NCBI GenBank assembly: GCA_032622095.1
Contig: CP136064.1
Span: forward strand, 125,163,605-125,227,604
DNA: 64,000 nt
Origin: Siphonodentalium dalli
Taxonomy: Eukaryota > Mollusca > Scaphopoda > Gadilida > Siphonodentaliidae
Direction of reading: 5' to 3'
Made by a program: the position numbers and the translations under genes
Notes under the pieces: generated by a model
What the model was told of the DNA's origin: nothing
The model's input: the letters and a program-made list of their open reading frames with translations, nothing else
Databases searched by the model: none
Part shown: one piece after another, positions 23,505 to 35,623 of the stretch
Position numbering within the stretch: position 1 is the stretch's first letter
Layout of the letters: each line of letters starts with the position of its first letter

Positions 23505-25203
23505 TAACCCTAATTTCCATTCCATTCCATTAACCCTTTCTATACTAAATGGATTCTCCCATAAATAATAAGTTCAACAAACGATAGTCGGTGTGAAGAA
23601 CATATAGGATTTTATTGTGAATAGAACCGACTCCGTCGCTTTATCAGGGCGGCATAATACGACGGTCTATTTCGATAATCATTTAATGATACACAATTCG
23701 AATTAGCGCTCCTGAATTACTATTTCTTAGGCTTCGGCGGTAAAATATATTAGATTCGAGTCGAGGAACCCAACCGTCAAATCTCAGAGTTATCAGATAT
23801 CGATTTTTGAAATATGTTATTTTTCACCACCTTGCATATCTGGCGGCCTAGCAAATATTCGACGAGTCGACCGACATACTCTCGATACCAAATTGCGTTG
23901 AACAAGATATTGATATATCACGTTTTGGAAAATGTTGACAGGGGTTAGCATTATTTTTTGGTAATTACACGATTCTGATAACTAAAGATTCTTTTGAAAA
24001 AATGTTGTTGTTTTTGTTTTTGTTGTTGTTGTTGTTGTTGTTGTGTTGTTGTTGTTGTCGTTGTTGTTGGAATCGGCTGATACGGGGACCATCGAATCAT
24101 CGACTTTAACCATTAACCTTTAACGACTATAAGCATGAACTCGGCGTATCCGTTTAACGGTTGGTGGAAGTCGTATTAGGAATTGACATAATTATATATA
24201 GAACGATACAATATAATATAATTTATGCCTCTATAATATATAGCAATATGTTATTTAACAAGGATGATATCTCTTTCTAAGTGTAGGAGGGATATTCCTT
24301 CGTAGACCACTGAGTTTTACTAATGGACACTAGCCGTTAATGACTAAATGTCTGGCATTCTCATGACATATACATACGTTGGTATTAACATCGTGGGCAA
24401 GTATGACTACAATACATGTATATACACACGATAACTTCCCTCCCATCGATGGGGTGCAGGGACTCCCAATAACGACATGCGGTGATATGTTATCATATGA
24501 TGTCGTAGTGTCCATCAAAACAGGATGAACTCACAACCAGTATATATGTCATTTCAATTTGATCGTTCCAGCGACTCACTTTCTCTTTGCAGATCTATTC
24601 GGAAATTATGCCCATCAAATCTAACGGACACCATGCAATAGATATATAGGTTTAGACACCATGCAATAGATATATAGGTTTAGACAAATAACGATTAGAA
24701 TTAAGGCACTACATCACAAGTTATGTGCAGATTTTTAGAACCTCCACAACGGATAGGGTTTCAATTTCTTTTTAAATATACAGCCATCACCAATGCAACC
24801 CTATCATCAATTGGCCGAATATAATATAATATTATGGTGAACGGTGTGCTTAGTATATATATGGTACGGTTAGTCAAGCGTTGTCGAGTTCATTAGTCGT
24901 ACTCGTTGTTTTAGCCGGACATAAGAGACATTTCGCATCCTTACAATTACGAATACGGATAGCTATTGGTAGTCGCAAGTATATCCGTGTGGACAAAAAG
25001 TCCTTTCGCAAAACGACTACGGATAAGAGTTTTGACGAACACGCACCATCATCATGTCGTACCACTTTTACAACTCAATGCACGTGTTTGATATACAGTC
25101 GATTAAAATTTCACTTGTCTCATGTCCAACTATTAATACGATAACCATGACCTGTATTTTGTCAATACTATGACCAGTCACAACATACGACCCCGAGATT
25201 GTC
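23505..25203. other. No gene recognised; simple repeats
   Basis: Contains a (TTG)n tract at about 24003-24069 and a 29-bp direct duplication (CACCATGCAATAGATATATA...) at 24629-24685. Open frames near 24880-25144 on both strands overlap each other and show no recognisable family. Confidence 0.5.
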
Positions 25204-25617
25204 GTGATATATTGTGGCAATACATGTATATATGCCTGGCCATATGTGGTGGAAATTCAGTCCGTTGTTATCATGGATGATCTGATAGACGTAATGCTGA
25301 TGGTGGAAGAGGGGTTCCTAGATTTGGATCTGACATCAACCACGACACCATCATTTCAAGCTCCTGCAAGTCCGCTATTAGATTTGAATGCGATTTCGGT
25401 TTCACCTCTTTTGATTTATGAAATGCGACAAACGGTTGATGTTCTCACTGATGGCCATCACTTCTGATTTGGTCCTATCAAATCGAACCAAAGTCGACGC
25501 GATGTGCACCATGCTGAGACGTTTTGTGTCGTCTGCAGCCAGCGATGCCTATTCGTTGTGAATAGCGATCTTATTTCGCGGGAAGCTCGCGATTCACTAA
25601 ACAGTACACCGATGTCA
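25204..25617 (+). other. Orphan open frame, 137 codons with one internal TGA; possible exon or gene relic
   Basis: The frame opens with a hydrophobic stretch, then an acidic/Leu segment (MDDLIDVMLMVEEGFLDLDL), and hits TGA at 25465. It stays open for 50 more codons, including a C-V-V-C-S-Q-R-C pattern, to a stop at 25615. Codon-like continuity beyond the stop and better GC balance than the surroundings suggest former coding sequence. I recognise no family. It could equally be a chance frame. Confidence 0.25.
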
Positions 25618-25990
25618 TAGCTCAATATAACTGGATGGTTTACATGATATATATTGACCAGTCTCGAACTGAGTAAAGTTATATATTGCAGAACATAAAT
25701 TTAAGGTGGTATTTGAGCTTATCAGAAACCATGAAATCATAACCGTTCTTACGGATAGTAAAATACGACAACGATTGGAAAGTACACACATGTTGGTGAC
25801 GTAGTACCCTGTCCTTATCCGTAATCGTAAACTTGAGTTTTGCAAAATGTCTCTAATAATTCAATTTACGACGTATTCGTAACTGTCTAGTATAGTAGAG
25901 CGGACAAACTCAAAAAGCTCACTAGAAGTAGGAGTTTAGTCCATCGGCACCACACACGGGCTTGTGATACATCAATTTGAAGGGTATGCC

Positions 25991-27364
25991 ATTGTGCACC
26001 GGATAGGACCCGGTGTGAAATATACAAATAATGCAAAAGATGATTTTGAGAGGTTTAAGCAGTAAAAATCAGCAAAAATAGCTATTTTTTATAAAAGCGG
26101 CTAAGAGCGACAAAACTGTAGAGAAACACGATTTCTTACGCCAAGATATTGTATTCTACATACTTCTATATTTCTAATATGATAGTGCTCGATTTTGTTG
26201 AAAGTTATCAAGATTTCAGAGATTTTTTGTAAAAATAGAAAAAAAACCCGCAAATTTTCAAATTTTTTGGCCCACTTAATCAGCAATAATTCAATATTGT
26301 TTTGACTTGCGATCTTCAATATAGTATAGAAAACGGCGGAGATATATTCCTCATATGACAGTATGTTGATTATGTCAACCTATTCAATAAGTGATGTGTT
26401 ATGTAAGATTGTTTCACCCCTCACCCCAAAATTCAGAAAAAAGTCACTGTTTTGGGGAAATTCGGAAGAACGAAATAAAAAATCAGAGAATTTGGGATAT
26501 CGTTCTGCTAAGATATATCAGTCTACTTACCTATAGATACCAAGTATGGTAACGCCATGATTTCGTTGATAGATGGCAAAATGTCTGAGATTTATTGTGA
26601 AAATAGACAAAAACAAAAATGTTAATTTTCAATTGTTTTGCCCTCTTAATGGGTGATAATACAATATTGCTTTGACGAGGGATCTCAGAAATACCCTGGA
26701 AATTTGTGGAAATGTTCACGGCATATGTTCATATGCCAATTGTGTCATCCTTTGTCATATGTGCTGTATTGTGTAAGGTTGTGTAACCCCTCACCAAAAA
26801 AAATCAGCAAAAAAGTCAGGTTTTAGAATATTCGGCAGGACGGAAGAACTGGGATTATTCTGTGCTATGATATAGTATTGTACACACTTATACTCCTAGA
26901 TATATACACAATTTGAAGATTTTGTTGATATAGATGGCAAGATTTCTGAGATTCATGGTGAAAGTAAACCGAAAAATCGTACATTTTAAACGTTTTTGCC
27001 CCTCTGCTCCATATATATATGGGTGATCATTTAATTTTGTTTTTGAACAACGATCTAGGGAAAGATTTCAACAGTTGTCAAGACATATTGTATAAATGAC
27101 TGTTGATGCGTATTATCATCCACTGTCGTAGTTGCTGTGTTTGGTTACATTTATGTATCCCTTACCCCATGCAATAATACAGTAAATCGCAAGATGAGAC
27201 GAATACACGGAATATGACTATATATACATCCAAGTAGTATACATATACCTTATCAGGGTGAGACGATGAAAAGTTATTTGAGTTGAAGAAAATGCAGCAT
27301 TGCACATGTTACCTTCGAATGATAGCTTCACAATTGTATAGGATTATATATGTAAAGAGAGGTT
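25991..27364 (+). repeat. F2 left arm
   Basis: Three or so diverged subrepeats of about 370 bp. The stretch 26669-27158 is almost identical to the right arm, while the outer and innermost parts are far more diverged (roughly 75% by eye). Confidence 0.8.
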
Positions 27365-27987
27365 TCGCAAAATTAACACGAAATATGAACAAAGGCGAAT
27401 CTTCAGAAATAACAACGAATAAAGAAGTTTATAAACGCGTATGTAGCTGCCATCAAAACAAATTGAAATATCTCGATGGTTATTATGTGTAAAGTTATCA
27501 AACGTGCAAATATATATACGGACAATCGACACCTTTCGCATAATGAACTATCATACATATAATAATTGCGAGTAGCTTATAGTGTAGTCGTATGTGTTTC
27601 GTACGGTCTATACACATTTTCACAGAAGTGACGACTGCGAGTCCATGAGTCCATTTGGGAGAAAATGGTGCCGTTCTTTGCGTTCAATCTTCTTGCCACA
27701 CACAGTATTGTGATACATGTATAGTTATGTTTGTATTTAATTGTGTTGTTTACATGCCAAATATTGTCAGTTGTACACTAGATGAATGCATGCAAAGCTC
27801 GCGTGCCCATATATTTCTCGAATCCGCAATCGTAACTACAGATATTGAAAATCGACAACTGATAGAAAGAACACATATTCTAGTGGTGTACCTGTAGCAC
27901 CCTATTCGTAATTCATATGTGCAGTAGGTTATTATGCGTAAGCTGTCAAGTGCCAACACAGCAAATGATAACTTACGGTAGGCATGC

Positions 27988-29691
27988 ATGGTAATACATT
28001 GCGCTAAATACCACCGGAACCGAAATGTTCCTAGAAAATCCGGTGAAAAACGGAAACAATTTGTAACACCAGATAGCTATGATGGCACAGGATCATGGTT
28101 AGATTACCAAGCACACTTTGAAATTTGTGCCAAAATAAATGGATGGGAAATTGATGACAAGGGCTTTTATCTAGGTGCATCCTTGAGAGGATTGGCTCAA
28201 GGAATACTCGGCGACCTACGCCCAGGACGAGAACAAGACTACAACGTTCTTGTTGCTGCGATAGAAGGCCGATTTGCTGTCAAAAACCAGACTGACTTGT
28301 ATATGGTACAATTGCGAGAACGACGATAAAGGGCAGGAGAGAGCCTCCCTGAAATGAGACAGAGCATCCGACGTCTGGCCAATATGGCATATCATACTAC
28401 ATCACATGAATTGAGAGACACCTTGGCAAAGGACCAATTTATTGGTTGGTTGTATGATCCAGATATACGGCTCAGGATAAAACAAGCACGACCGGACTCT
28501 CTTGATGAGAGCGTAAGACATGCAGTTGAATTAGAGGCTTTTTCAAAGTCTGAAAAACATAGGACTAACGATTATGCTAGGGCAGTACCGAAGCAGACCA
28601 AACACAAAGCAAATATATAGAGTTTGAAGGATAGCCCACAACCGTCCCAGACATCACAGTCCATCATTGAGATGAGGAGATAAAACAAATGTTGACTGAT
28701 GTGAAGATGAGTAATGGGATATTAAACAAAGAATGACAAACTTGGAGAACCAAAACAAGGAGAAAAAGAGTAACACAAATGAGTCCTGGGGGGGGGGGCT
28801 GTCGCGACGATAGACAATGGAGACAAAATTATAATGATAGTCCTGATTATAACACAAACGAATACAAAGAACGCACCAGATGCAGAACTTCTCACAATCC
28901 ACGCGACATGTGTCCTAATGCATATTGTGGTAGGGGAGACCAGCAGAACACAAGTGGATATCGCAACTCCAAGGAGTTTGTTAGATACACCTCTTCTGAA
29001 GAGGGAGGCATGTATTTAGATTGCAATCTCTATGGGCAGCCAGTGAGGTTTCTGATTGATACTGGAGCAACAGTAACTGTTTCCATGCTCTCAAAGAAAC
29101 TGTATGACTACTTATCGGAAGTTAAACCCAAACTGGATACCCATCTATATGGTGATTTGGAGACCATAAATGGAATCAAAATAGAATACCATGGTGCAGC
29201 AGAATGTGAGATAGTGGTCGAAGATGATACTATCAAACAGCGCATGATAGTGGTTGACATAAGCCTAGACGGAATTCTTGGCCTAAATGCTATAAGAAAG
29301 CATCATATTGTTGTGGACGCCTCATATGCCATATGTTACATAAATGATGTAGCACACGATCTGTAGATCATTTAGTCCAACGAAACGAATAAGGCATACC
29401 GAGTTGTATCTTCTGACTCATCGGAAACTCTGCCAGAGATAGAATCTTCTCGTCACTTGTCAGAGCACATCAACACAAATTCCCCAGAATGAATTGGAAC
29501 TGTTGAAACTGATGATCACGAGCCCACTTATACCGAGATAAGCAGCACGGATAAGGCACCAGCTATGAGAGAGAGCACAGATATTGGCAAAATATGCCAT
29601 GTGACTCCTGGAAGTTCTGGAAATTCACAAATGCTCAGAAAGCTTACCGAACCTATTATGGGTCTCCATGATCACATGGCAATACAGCAGT
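27988..29691 (+). pseudogene. Ty3/gypsy-like Gag-protease gene, decayed; cargo of F2
   Basis: The first part (27988-28329) reads as a retrotransposon Gag: a YDGTGSWLDYQ start, then NGWE, then SLRGLAQ. An in-frame TAA at 28327 interrupts it. The same frame continues to 28620 with ESLPEMRQSIRRLA and a QARPDSLDE block. A frameshift lies between there and 28779, near an 11-base G run. The third part holds a degenerate Cys/His knuckle and then an aspartic protease with a FLIDTGA active-site motif and a DGILGL block, ending at 29366. Weakly open frame with stops continues to 29691. Such proteins form and mature virus-like particles in the cytoplasm. No reverse transcriptase, RNase H or integrase motif follows, and no LTR pair was found. 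Confidence 0.75.
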
Positions 29692-30756
29692 AGTTTCTGC
29701 TACCATAAATACTGGGGATGAGTTCCAAAGAGCTGAACCAAAACCATCCTATCTTGAAGGGCATCCAAATGCACAGGAGAAATATATTCTTCCTGACACA
29801 TTGGCAGACATACATGGTCAGAGAAATTCGACATGTAATGATCAAGGCATTGGAGGTATTACGGCGTCTGTTCCTCGTCATATTCCAAAGTGGAATAGGC
29901 ACCGCAAGCGGCGGAAACGGAAATGAACCAGAAAGCACGGTGGTAAATCCAAGAAATATGGTCCAACCGAGAAACGGCGATAGGTAGAATTAAGGAGCAT
30001 CGCAAGGTTGATGACAAGGCTGGATTTTATGGCTGTGACCAAGAAGGTCGTGACGCATCAAAACCCCAAATACTGTGGGAAGGTCCCCATAGGGCAAAAT
30101 CGTGGATGATGACTCCCAGATAGGAGAGCCACAGAAAGACAGTGTATATAGTGTTTGTCCAGTATTGTTGATGTAAAACAATATTCTATTATATGATTAA
30201 AGGGAAGTGGCAGCCCTTGGGGCAACATCGAGTCCCAGGTGGCTGGAGGTTCATTCCAAACACGACCCATTGGCTCAACTTGCATGATATATATGGTGAG
30301 ATCGCGAGCTCACATTAATGGCTGTGCCGTCCCGTGGGTAGTTAAAACCCCTCCATGTGTATCGAAGAAAAGTAGGCTATGCGCCCGCATTGGAGAACAT
30401 TTCTGCACCCAGATACAAACAAACTTTGGCTTTCATCGGTACCAGGGTGCAGACGACCTACGATATGTAAAGGAAGTCGTACCAACAACCCTTTGGGAAA
30501 AGTAACGGCGAGGTCACCGCTGCTGAAGTATTTAACAAAAGTTCACTAAGCACAGGTTCGTCGATTGACATAAATATTTGATACCTCTCTGATACACATT
30601 TCGCAAAGCTGCACATTTGACACAAAACGTCTAAACGGTTGTTTGACGGTGTACGTGTAGGCGGCTTGGTCATGTGAGTCAGGTGATTTCGTTGGCAATG
30701 ACAACACACGTTGCAAGTTACATGTACGTGTGGCTGAACCTGGCTATTAAAAATCA
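29692..30756 (+). other. F2 interior right of gag-protease; decayed, no RT or integrase seen
   Basis: A partly open frame (about 29718-29990) ends in a basic Lys/Arg stretch. A purine run AAAGGGAAG followed by TGG at about 30199 resembles a polypurine tract and LTR start, but no matching LTR is visible upstream of gag. Otherwise nothing recognised. Confidence 0.4.
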
Positions 30757-32595
30757 CTAAACCTCCCAATCCGTATAATCTTATACAACTGTGAAGCTAT
30801 ATTATGCGAAGCAAACATATACAATGATGTAATTTCTTCAACTCGAGTAACTATCAAACGCCTCAGCTTGATACGGTATGTGTATAATGCATATAATTCC
30901 GTGTTTGTCTCATCTTGCAGTGTATTGTATTATTGGGGTGAGTGGTGCAATAACGTAACCAAACGAATGCGACAGAAAATGATACAATCCGACAATATCC
31001 ATATACATTATGTGTCTCGTCAACTCTTGAGAGTTTGTCCTAGATCATTGTTCGAAGTGGAATTGAATTATCACCCATGTAGAGGGGCAAAACAAGTTTA
31101 AATTTCACGATTTTCGGTCTACTTTCACCAGAACACTCCGAACTATTGCCATTTGCCATCTCTAAATGATACTATGGCGTTATCACAATGTATATCTCGA
31201 TGTGGGTAGACTGCAATATAATAGCACAAATAATCGGAGTTATTGTGCTTTTGTATTCTGCCATACCGAAATTTCTAAAACTGATTTTTTTTCTTCTGAA
31301 TTTTGGGGTGGGGGTGACACAATCTACCACCACATATCACCTATGACAAAGAATGATATCTTTATCATACAATCATATGCGGTATATATTTCCACACGTT
31401 TCTAGATTATATACGGGATCTCCATTCAATGCAATATTGAATAATCGCCTATTAAGAGGGGCGAAACAACTGAAAACGAATTATTATTTGTCTATTTTCC
31501 AAGTAAATTTAAGAATACATAAATGTAACCAAACACAGCAACTACGACAGTGGATGATAATACGCATCAACAGTCATTTATACAATATGTCTTGACAACT
31601 GTTGAAATCTTTCCCTAGATCCTTGTTCAAAAACAAAATTAAATGATCACCCATATATATATGGAGCAGAGGGGCAAAAACGTTTAAAATGTACGATTTT
31701 TCGGTTTACTTTCACCATGAATCTCAGAAATCTTGCCATCTATATCAACAAAATCTTCAAATTGTGTATATATCTAGGAGTATAAGTGTGTACAATACTA
31801 TATCATAGCACAGAATAATCCCAGTTCTTCCGTCCTGCCGAATATTCTAAAACCTGACTTTTTTGCTGATTTTTTTTGGTGAGGGGTGACACAACCTTAC
31901 ACAATACAGCACATATGACAAAGGATGACATAGTTGGCATATGAACATATGCCGTGAACATTTCCACAAATTTCCAGGGTATTTCTGAGATCCCTCGTCA
32001 AAGCAGTATCTATCACCGAAATCATGGCATTTCAATACTTTGTATTTATAAGTATGTAACCTGCTATATCGTAGCACAAAAATATCCGGAATACCTGTTC
32101 TTTTGTATTCATTTGTGCCGAATTTCCCTAAAACAGTTACTTTTTGCTGAATTTTTGGGTGAGGGTTGAAATAATCTTACATAACACACAGCACGTGTTA
32201 AATATAATGACATATTCAGCATATTATCGTATGCGGTATATATATCCGCACTTTTCTAGACTATACACGATATCCTTGGTCAAAACAATATTGATCTATT
32301 GTCCATTAAGTGAGGCAAAACAATTGAAAAATTGCGCTGTTTTGTCTATTTTTGCAATAAATCTAAAAAAATCTTCGTTATATCAGAGAAATCGTAACAC
32401 TATCATAATAAATATCTAGAAGTATGTAGACTACAATATTTTGGCGCAAAATGTTCGCATTTCTATACTTTTATTTCTCATTTTGGCGCATTTTACAAAA
32501 ACAGGGATTTTTGCTGAATTTTGGCACTTAATCCTCTAAAAATCATCTTTTGCATCATTTGTATATTTCACACCGGGTCCTACCCGGTGCACAAT
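30757..32595 (-). repeat. F2 right arm
   Basis: Inverted counterpart of the left arm. It is longer by about one subrepeat (roughly 30960-31510) and lacks about 100 bp near 32005 that the left arm has. 31515-32004 matches left-arm 26669-27158 with only a handful of differences. Confidence 0.8.
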
Positions 32596-32599
32596 TGCC

Positions 32600-33107
32600 A
32601 GACCGGCACTGTGCGAGTTTGAGTAACCACTGGACGGAAAGTAGAACCAGCTGAGGATTGAAAGGCACTAGCTGTCTGCCAAAAGGTGGTAGAGTCCATG
32701 AGTAGGAGTGGTTGTTGTCCCACTGACGAGTGAGCCCATGAAGGTTGTCCGAGAAAGTCAGCACGCACCGGGTCCGCCTGTGAAAACATTAGGTGTGGCA
32801 CTGCACAGGTAGGAGTGTCAGAATGAAGGACATCCTGGCGAGATTCTGGACTGGGAGGTAGCGATAGAGTGAAAGGCTGCTGAGGTATCGAACAGGTATA
32901 CACAGATGGAGTTGACACTGGCAACGATAAAGGTATGGAAGTCCGAGCAGGCACCGTCAAATCGAGCGGCTGAATGTCGCCCACAGCGGCTGGCACTTCC
33001 CGTGGACGTCCCCGCTTGCGCGCTGGGCGAGTAGGGTCTGGTGGAGGACTCTTCCGTGTACGCTTGTGGACCATGCTAAATGAAAAATAGGAGAATGAAA
33101 CTCTCAC
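32600..33107 (-). pseudogene. Pro/Ser-rich ORF with AT-hook-like motif, interrupted by F2
   Basis: The likely start is the ATG at 33074. The basic N-terminus contains RKRGRPR, an AT-hook-type DNA minor-groove motif, at about residues 19-25. The rest is low-complexity Pro/Ser/Thr/Gln sequence ending in VPVWQ as F2 begins. In the present sequence it terminates inside the F2 terminus. With F2 and one TGCC copy removed, the frame runs on for about 33 codons into the flank left of F2 (25986 down to 25887). It is likely part of the mobile element that also carries the SGNH-like ORF upstream. Family not recognised. Confidence 0.45.
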
Positions 33108-33553
33108 CTGTCTATTAATAGCTAAAATTGTCCCATGTACATTAGTGAGAGCGACTCGGAAATGAGGTGTTCCAAATGAGCGCGACCGAATTTAATACAA
33201 GAATATTGGTCGGTAGTCTGAATGACACTAATTATTCATACCAATAGTTGCTAGCCCATCATGTGACTTAACCGAATTACAATATACAAATTAATAAACA
33301 GGTTAAGTTTAAAATTTTAACATTAGACATGTGCCAGGAAATATGAGGCAAGCGGATTTATATGGTACGCCCATGTGTATTTCAGAGAGCCTTAACCTGT
33401 TGAGTTGTATTGATTAAATAGCTCGGAGGCTAATCAGTGTATTCAAAGGCAGATGAGAGACATCCAAAGCTACCGGTATAAAGTATTTCGTGAAAATTTC
33501 AAAAGTAATTTGCTCCCTGAAAAGGGGGTGTGTTTCATTCAAAAACAAATAAA

Positions 33554-33996
33554 GGCACATGGGGATCCTAACCGTTCCCCGAAACGAGTGGCGCGATAAA
33601 GGCAGATAGCAAGTGAACGTGCAAGTGGCTAGCTCATAAAATGTAAATAGCTAGGCATTGGATGACTACTGCTTAAAACAACTGTAAGTTGTCATAAATT
33701 AGGCACTCGCAAATTGCTATCAACAATGTGCCAACCTTGATAGGTAGGCAATCGCAAAATAATAGCCACAAACAGGATGGATAAACATTCCCTAAGGGAT
33801 AAACAATCCCGAAAATGAGTGGTGCGATAAGGGCTGACAGAAATTTAACGGTAGAGAGGCTAGCTCAGCAAAGGACATAGCTATGACAATGAGCAAAGTT
33901 GTTTAAACGGCTGCACGGCATCATAAATTAGGAAACCGCAACTTGCTAACGCCTACCATGATATGAAGGTAATCGCAAAAGAAAAGCCACTTAAAA
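33554..33996. repeat. About 220-bp unit in two diverged tandem copies
   Basis: Copy 1 (about 33554-33770) and copy 2 (about 33771-33996) share CGAAAACGAGTGG/CGATAA, GGCTAGCTCA, GTCATAAATTAGG and AATCGCAAAA boxes in order. They lie between the two minus-strand ORFs. Confidence 0.7.
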
Positions 33997-34169
33997 TTTT
34001 TCCTGTGAACATGTTGCTTTCGGTATAGGACCCAAAGGGACTATATTCAAAGGTAAAAAGTACACCGTATAACATAATAACATTTGTAGAATGCATTGCA
34101 CAAATACATGGAATGCAGGTAAAAGGATCGAATGAGCTGAAACCAGAGTCTCCAAACATGACCTGTAGT

Positions 34170-34900
34170 TTATTCATGGAAAATCTGTCGGTTACGATAG
34201 CGACCGACCCCGTGAAGGATGGCACCCCGGAGACTGCGGAAAAAGAAATGCAGCCCCACATCATTTAGATGTACCCCATCTGAAAGATACTGAAGGGATT
34301 CCATCCCCAAATCCCGATGTTGCCAAACTATGATTTGGCTGCCTGAGAGTTGAGAGGATTGTTGTGAAAAATATGTTGACAATTTATGTATTACCTCCAA
34401 AACTCTCATGTTATATGTGATAGGATCCACTGGCGAACGCACCAAGATAGGAGGACCAACTCCTGGTTTAATTTTATATTTAATGTCAGTGCGGGGGGCG
34501 GGGTGTCCTATAAAAACTAATTTAACATCAAGTTCCCGCACTAACCGCCTCGCCAAAACTGCAACTTCCGCTGCAACTGAGGGACCAGTCCCGGTTGGCT
34601 GAGCCAATGAATTCCGCCGGTCTGTAATATTACAATGTGAGGGCGGTATTCAGCCACCCGGGCCCAATCCCTCAGTTGCATGGAATCACAGGTAGATCCC
34701 CCTACACCCAGCATTCTGACTTCAAAAGTCCCAGAGGCATTTGAAAATGCGAAAGCATTGGGAAAATATTGTTTTGGGCCCAGCAGACGTTAATAATGAA
34801 TCGGCGAGACGCCTAATATAACTGTGGCCCCAAACTAAAACACGGACAGAGTCAGCATCGACCATAGCGTACGCCCTGGTACATAAAGTTAACAGAAAAT
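34170..34900 (-). pseudogene. SGNH-hydrolase-like ORF of a mobile element, frameshifted
   Basis: Starts near 34866 with MVDADSVRVLVWGHSYIRRL, where GHSYIRR resembles the first SGNH block. A frameshift near 34730 leads into MLGVGGSTCD and an ILQTGGIHWL block. The open frame 34607-34170 then continues through VFIGHPAPRTD to LSDGVHLNDVG, the Asp-x-x-His block that supplies catalytic residues in SGNH esterases. The domain is about 230 residues, a normal size. SGNH domains of this kind ride on several retroelement and tyrosine-recombinase element families; reverse transcriptase or recombinase was not seen here. Substrate unknown. Confidence 0.6.
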
Positions 34901-35356
34901 CGATTGATAGATCAGGACCGGGCGTAATAAAAACGTAAACAAAGTCGAAAGTTCAAAGCCGGTTTTAAAACGGCGAATAAATACGTATGTGACACGAAAA
35001 TTGGTGAGACAAAGGCACCCAACGTTGCACAATGGTCGATGCCGGACGTTCTATCGTCTAAAGTAAATAAAATCTTCTACATTTTTGAGTTCTTAAATTT
35101 TTTACATTGACAAGATTTTTTCCGATCTTGGAAATGTTGAAATGGCGTCTCAAAGATTTGTGTGCTCATGCGCAAAACTGAAAATCTACACCTCGTGTTT
35201 CAATACCGTCATACCCAAAAGCAATGGTTTATTTGACTACTGTAGAGGCGGATCGCTCGAAAACAAATGCGATTATTTTGTAATCATGTATAAATTACAA
35301 TAAATAAAAATAGATAAATACAATTTTATGAATGGGCATTTCAGAACCAATAAATC
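34901..35356. other. No gene recognised
   Basis: Likely 5' flank of the SGNH-like ORF. No TIR or LTR end could be placed. Confidence 0.4.
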
Positions 35357-35467
35357 AATAAAGCGCAATAAGGAATATTCTTATTGCGCTTAAGCGCAAT
35401 AAGAGCTAATTGCTAATTGCTAATTGCGCTTAAGCGCAATAAGAATATTCCTTATTGCGCTTTATAA
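35357..35467. repeat. Perfect-arm palindrome of about 110 bp
   Basis: TAAAGCGCAATAAGGAATAT followed by TCTTATTGCGCTTAAGCGCA on the left is repeated inversely on the right, with arms of about 42 bp without mismatch. The middle contains GCTAATTGCTAATTGC. Each arm itself contains the palindrome TTATTGCGCTTAAGCGCAAT. Confidence 0.85.
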
Positions 35468-35623
35468 GCCACATTACATAAACTCCCTGTAATACAAATG
35501 GTGTAGTCCATAGTGCGATGGATGGATTTTATTGGTGACTGTCCACATGTAGGCCTATTCAGATTCTACTATTTGCAGAGGGGTGATCTCATGAGGGGGG
35601 TATTAATTACGTTTAAGGCTATA

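Larger units (their letters stand above)
25991..32595. mobile_element. Foldback element F2 (6,605 bp) carrying a gag-protease relic
   Basis: The left end ATTGTGCACCGG is matched inversely at the right end (32584-32595). Left arm is 25991-27364 and right arm 30757-32595; both are made of diverged units of about 370 bp. Units share boxes such as CACCCCTCACC, a gene-like CTTAATGGGTGATAAT box and ATTTCTGAGAT. Each terminus holds a hairpin, CACCGGGTAGGACCCGGTG on the right and a one-base variant on the left. TGCC flanks both ends (25987-25990 and 32596-32599), a probable 4-bp target duplication. The interior (27365-30756) holds a decayed retroelement-type gag-protease gene. Architecture fits foldback/TU-type elements; no transposase was found. 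Confidence 0.8.

Noticed and set aside
25740-27930. Weak direct similarity between about 25740-25840 and 27830-27930
   Set aside because: Roughly 65% at best by eye in AT-rich DNA; could be chance or an old repeat.
30199-30230. Polypurine tract plus LTR start after gag-protease
   Set aside because: No matching upstream LTR and no TG...CA pair, so not annotated as an LTR.
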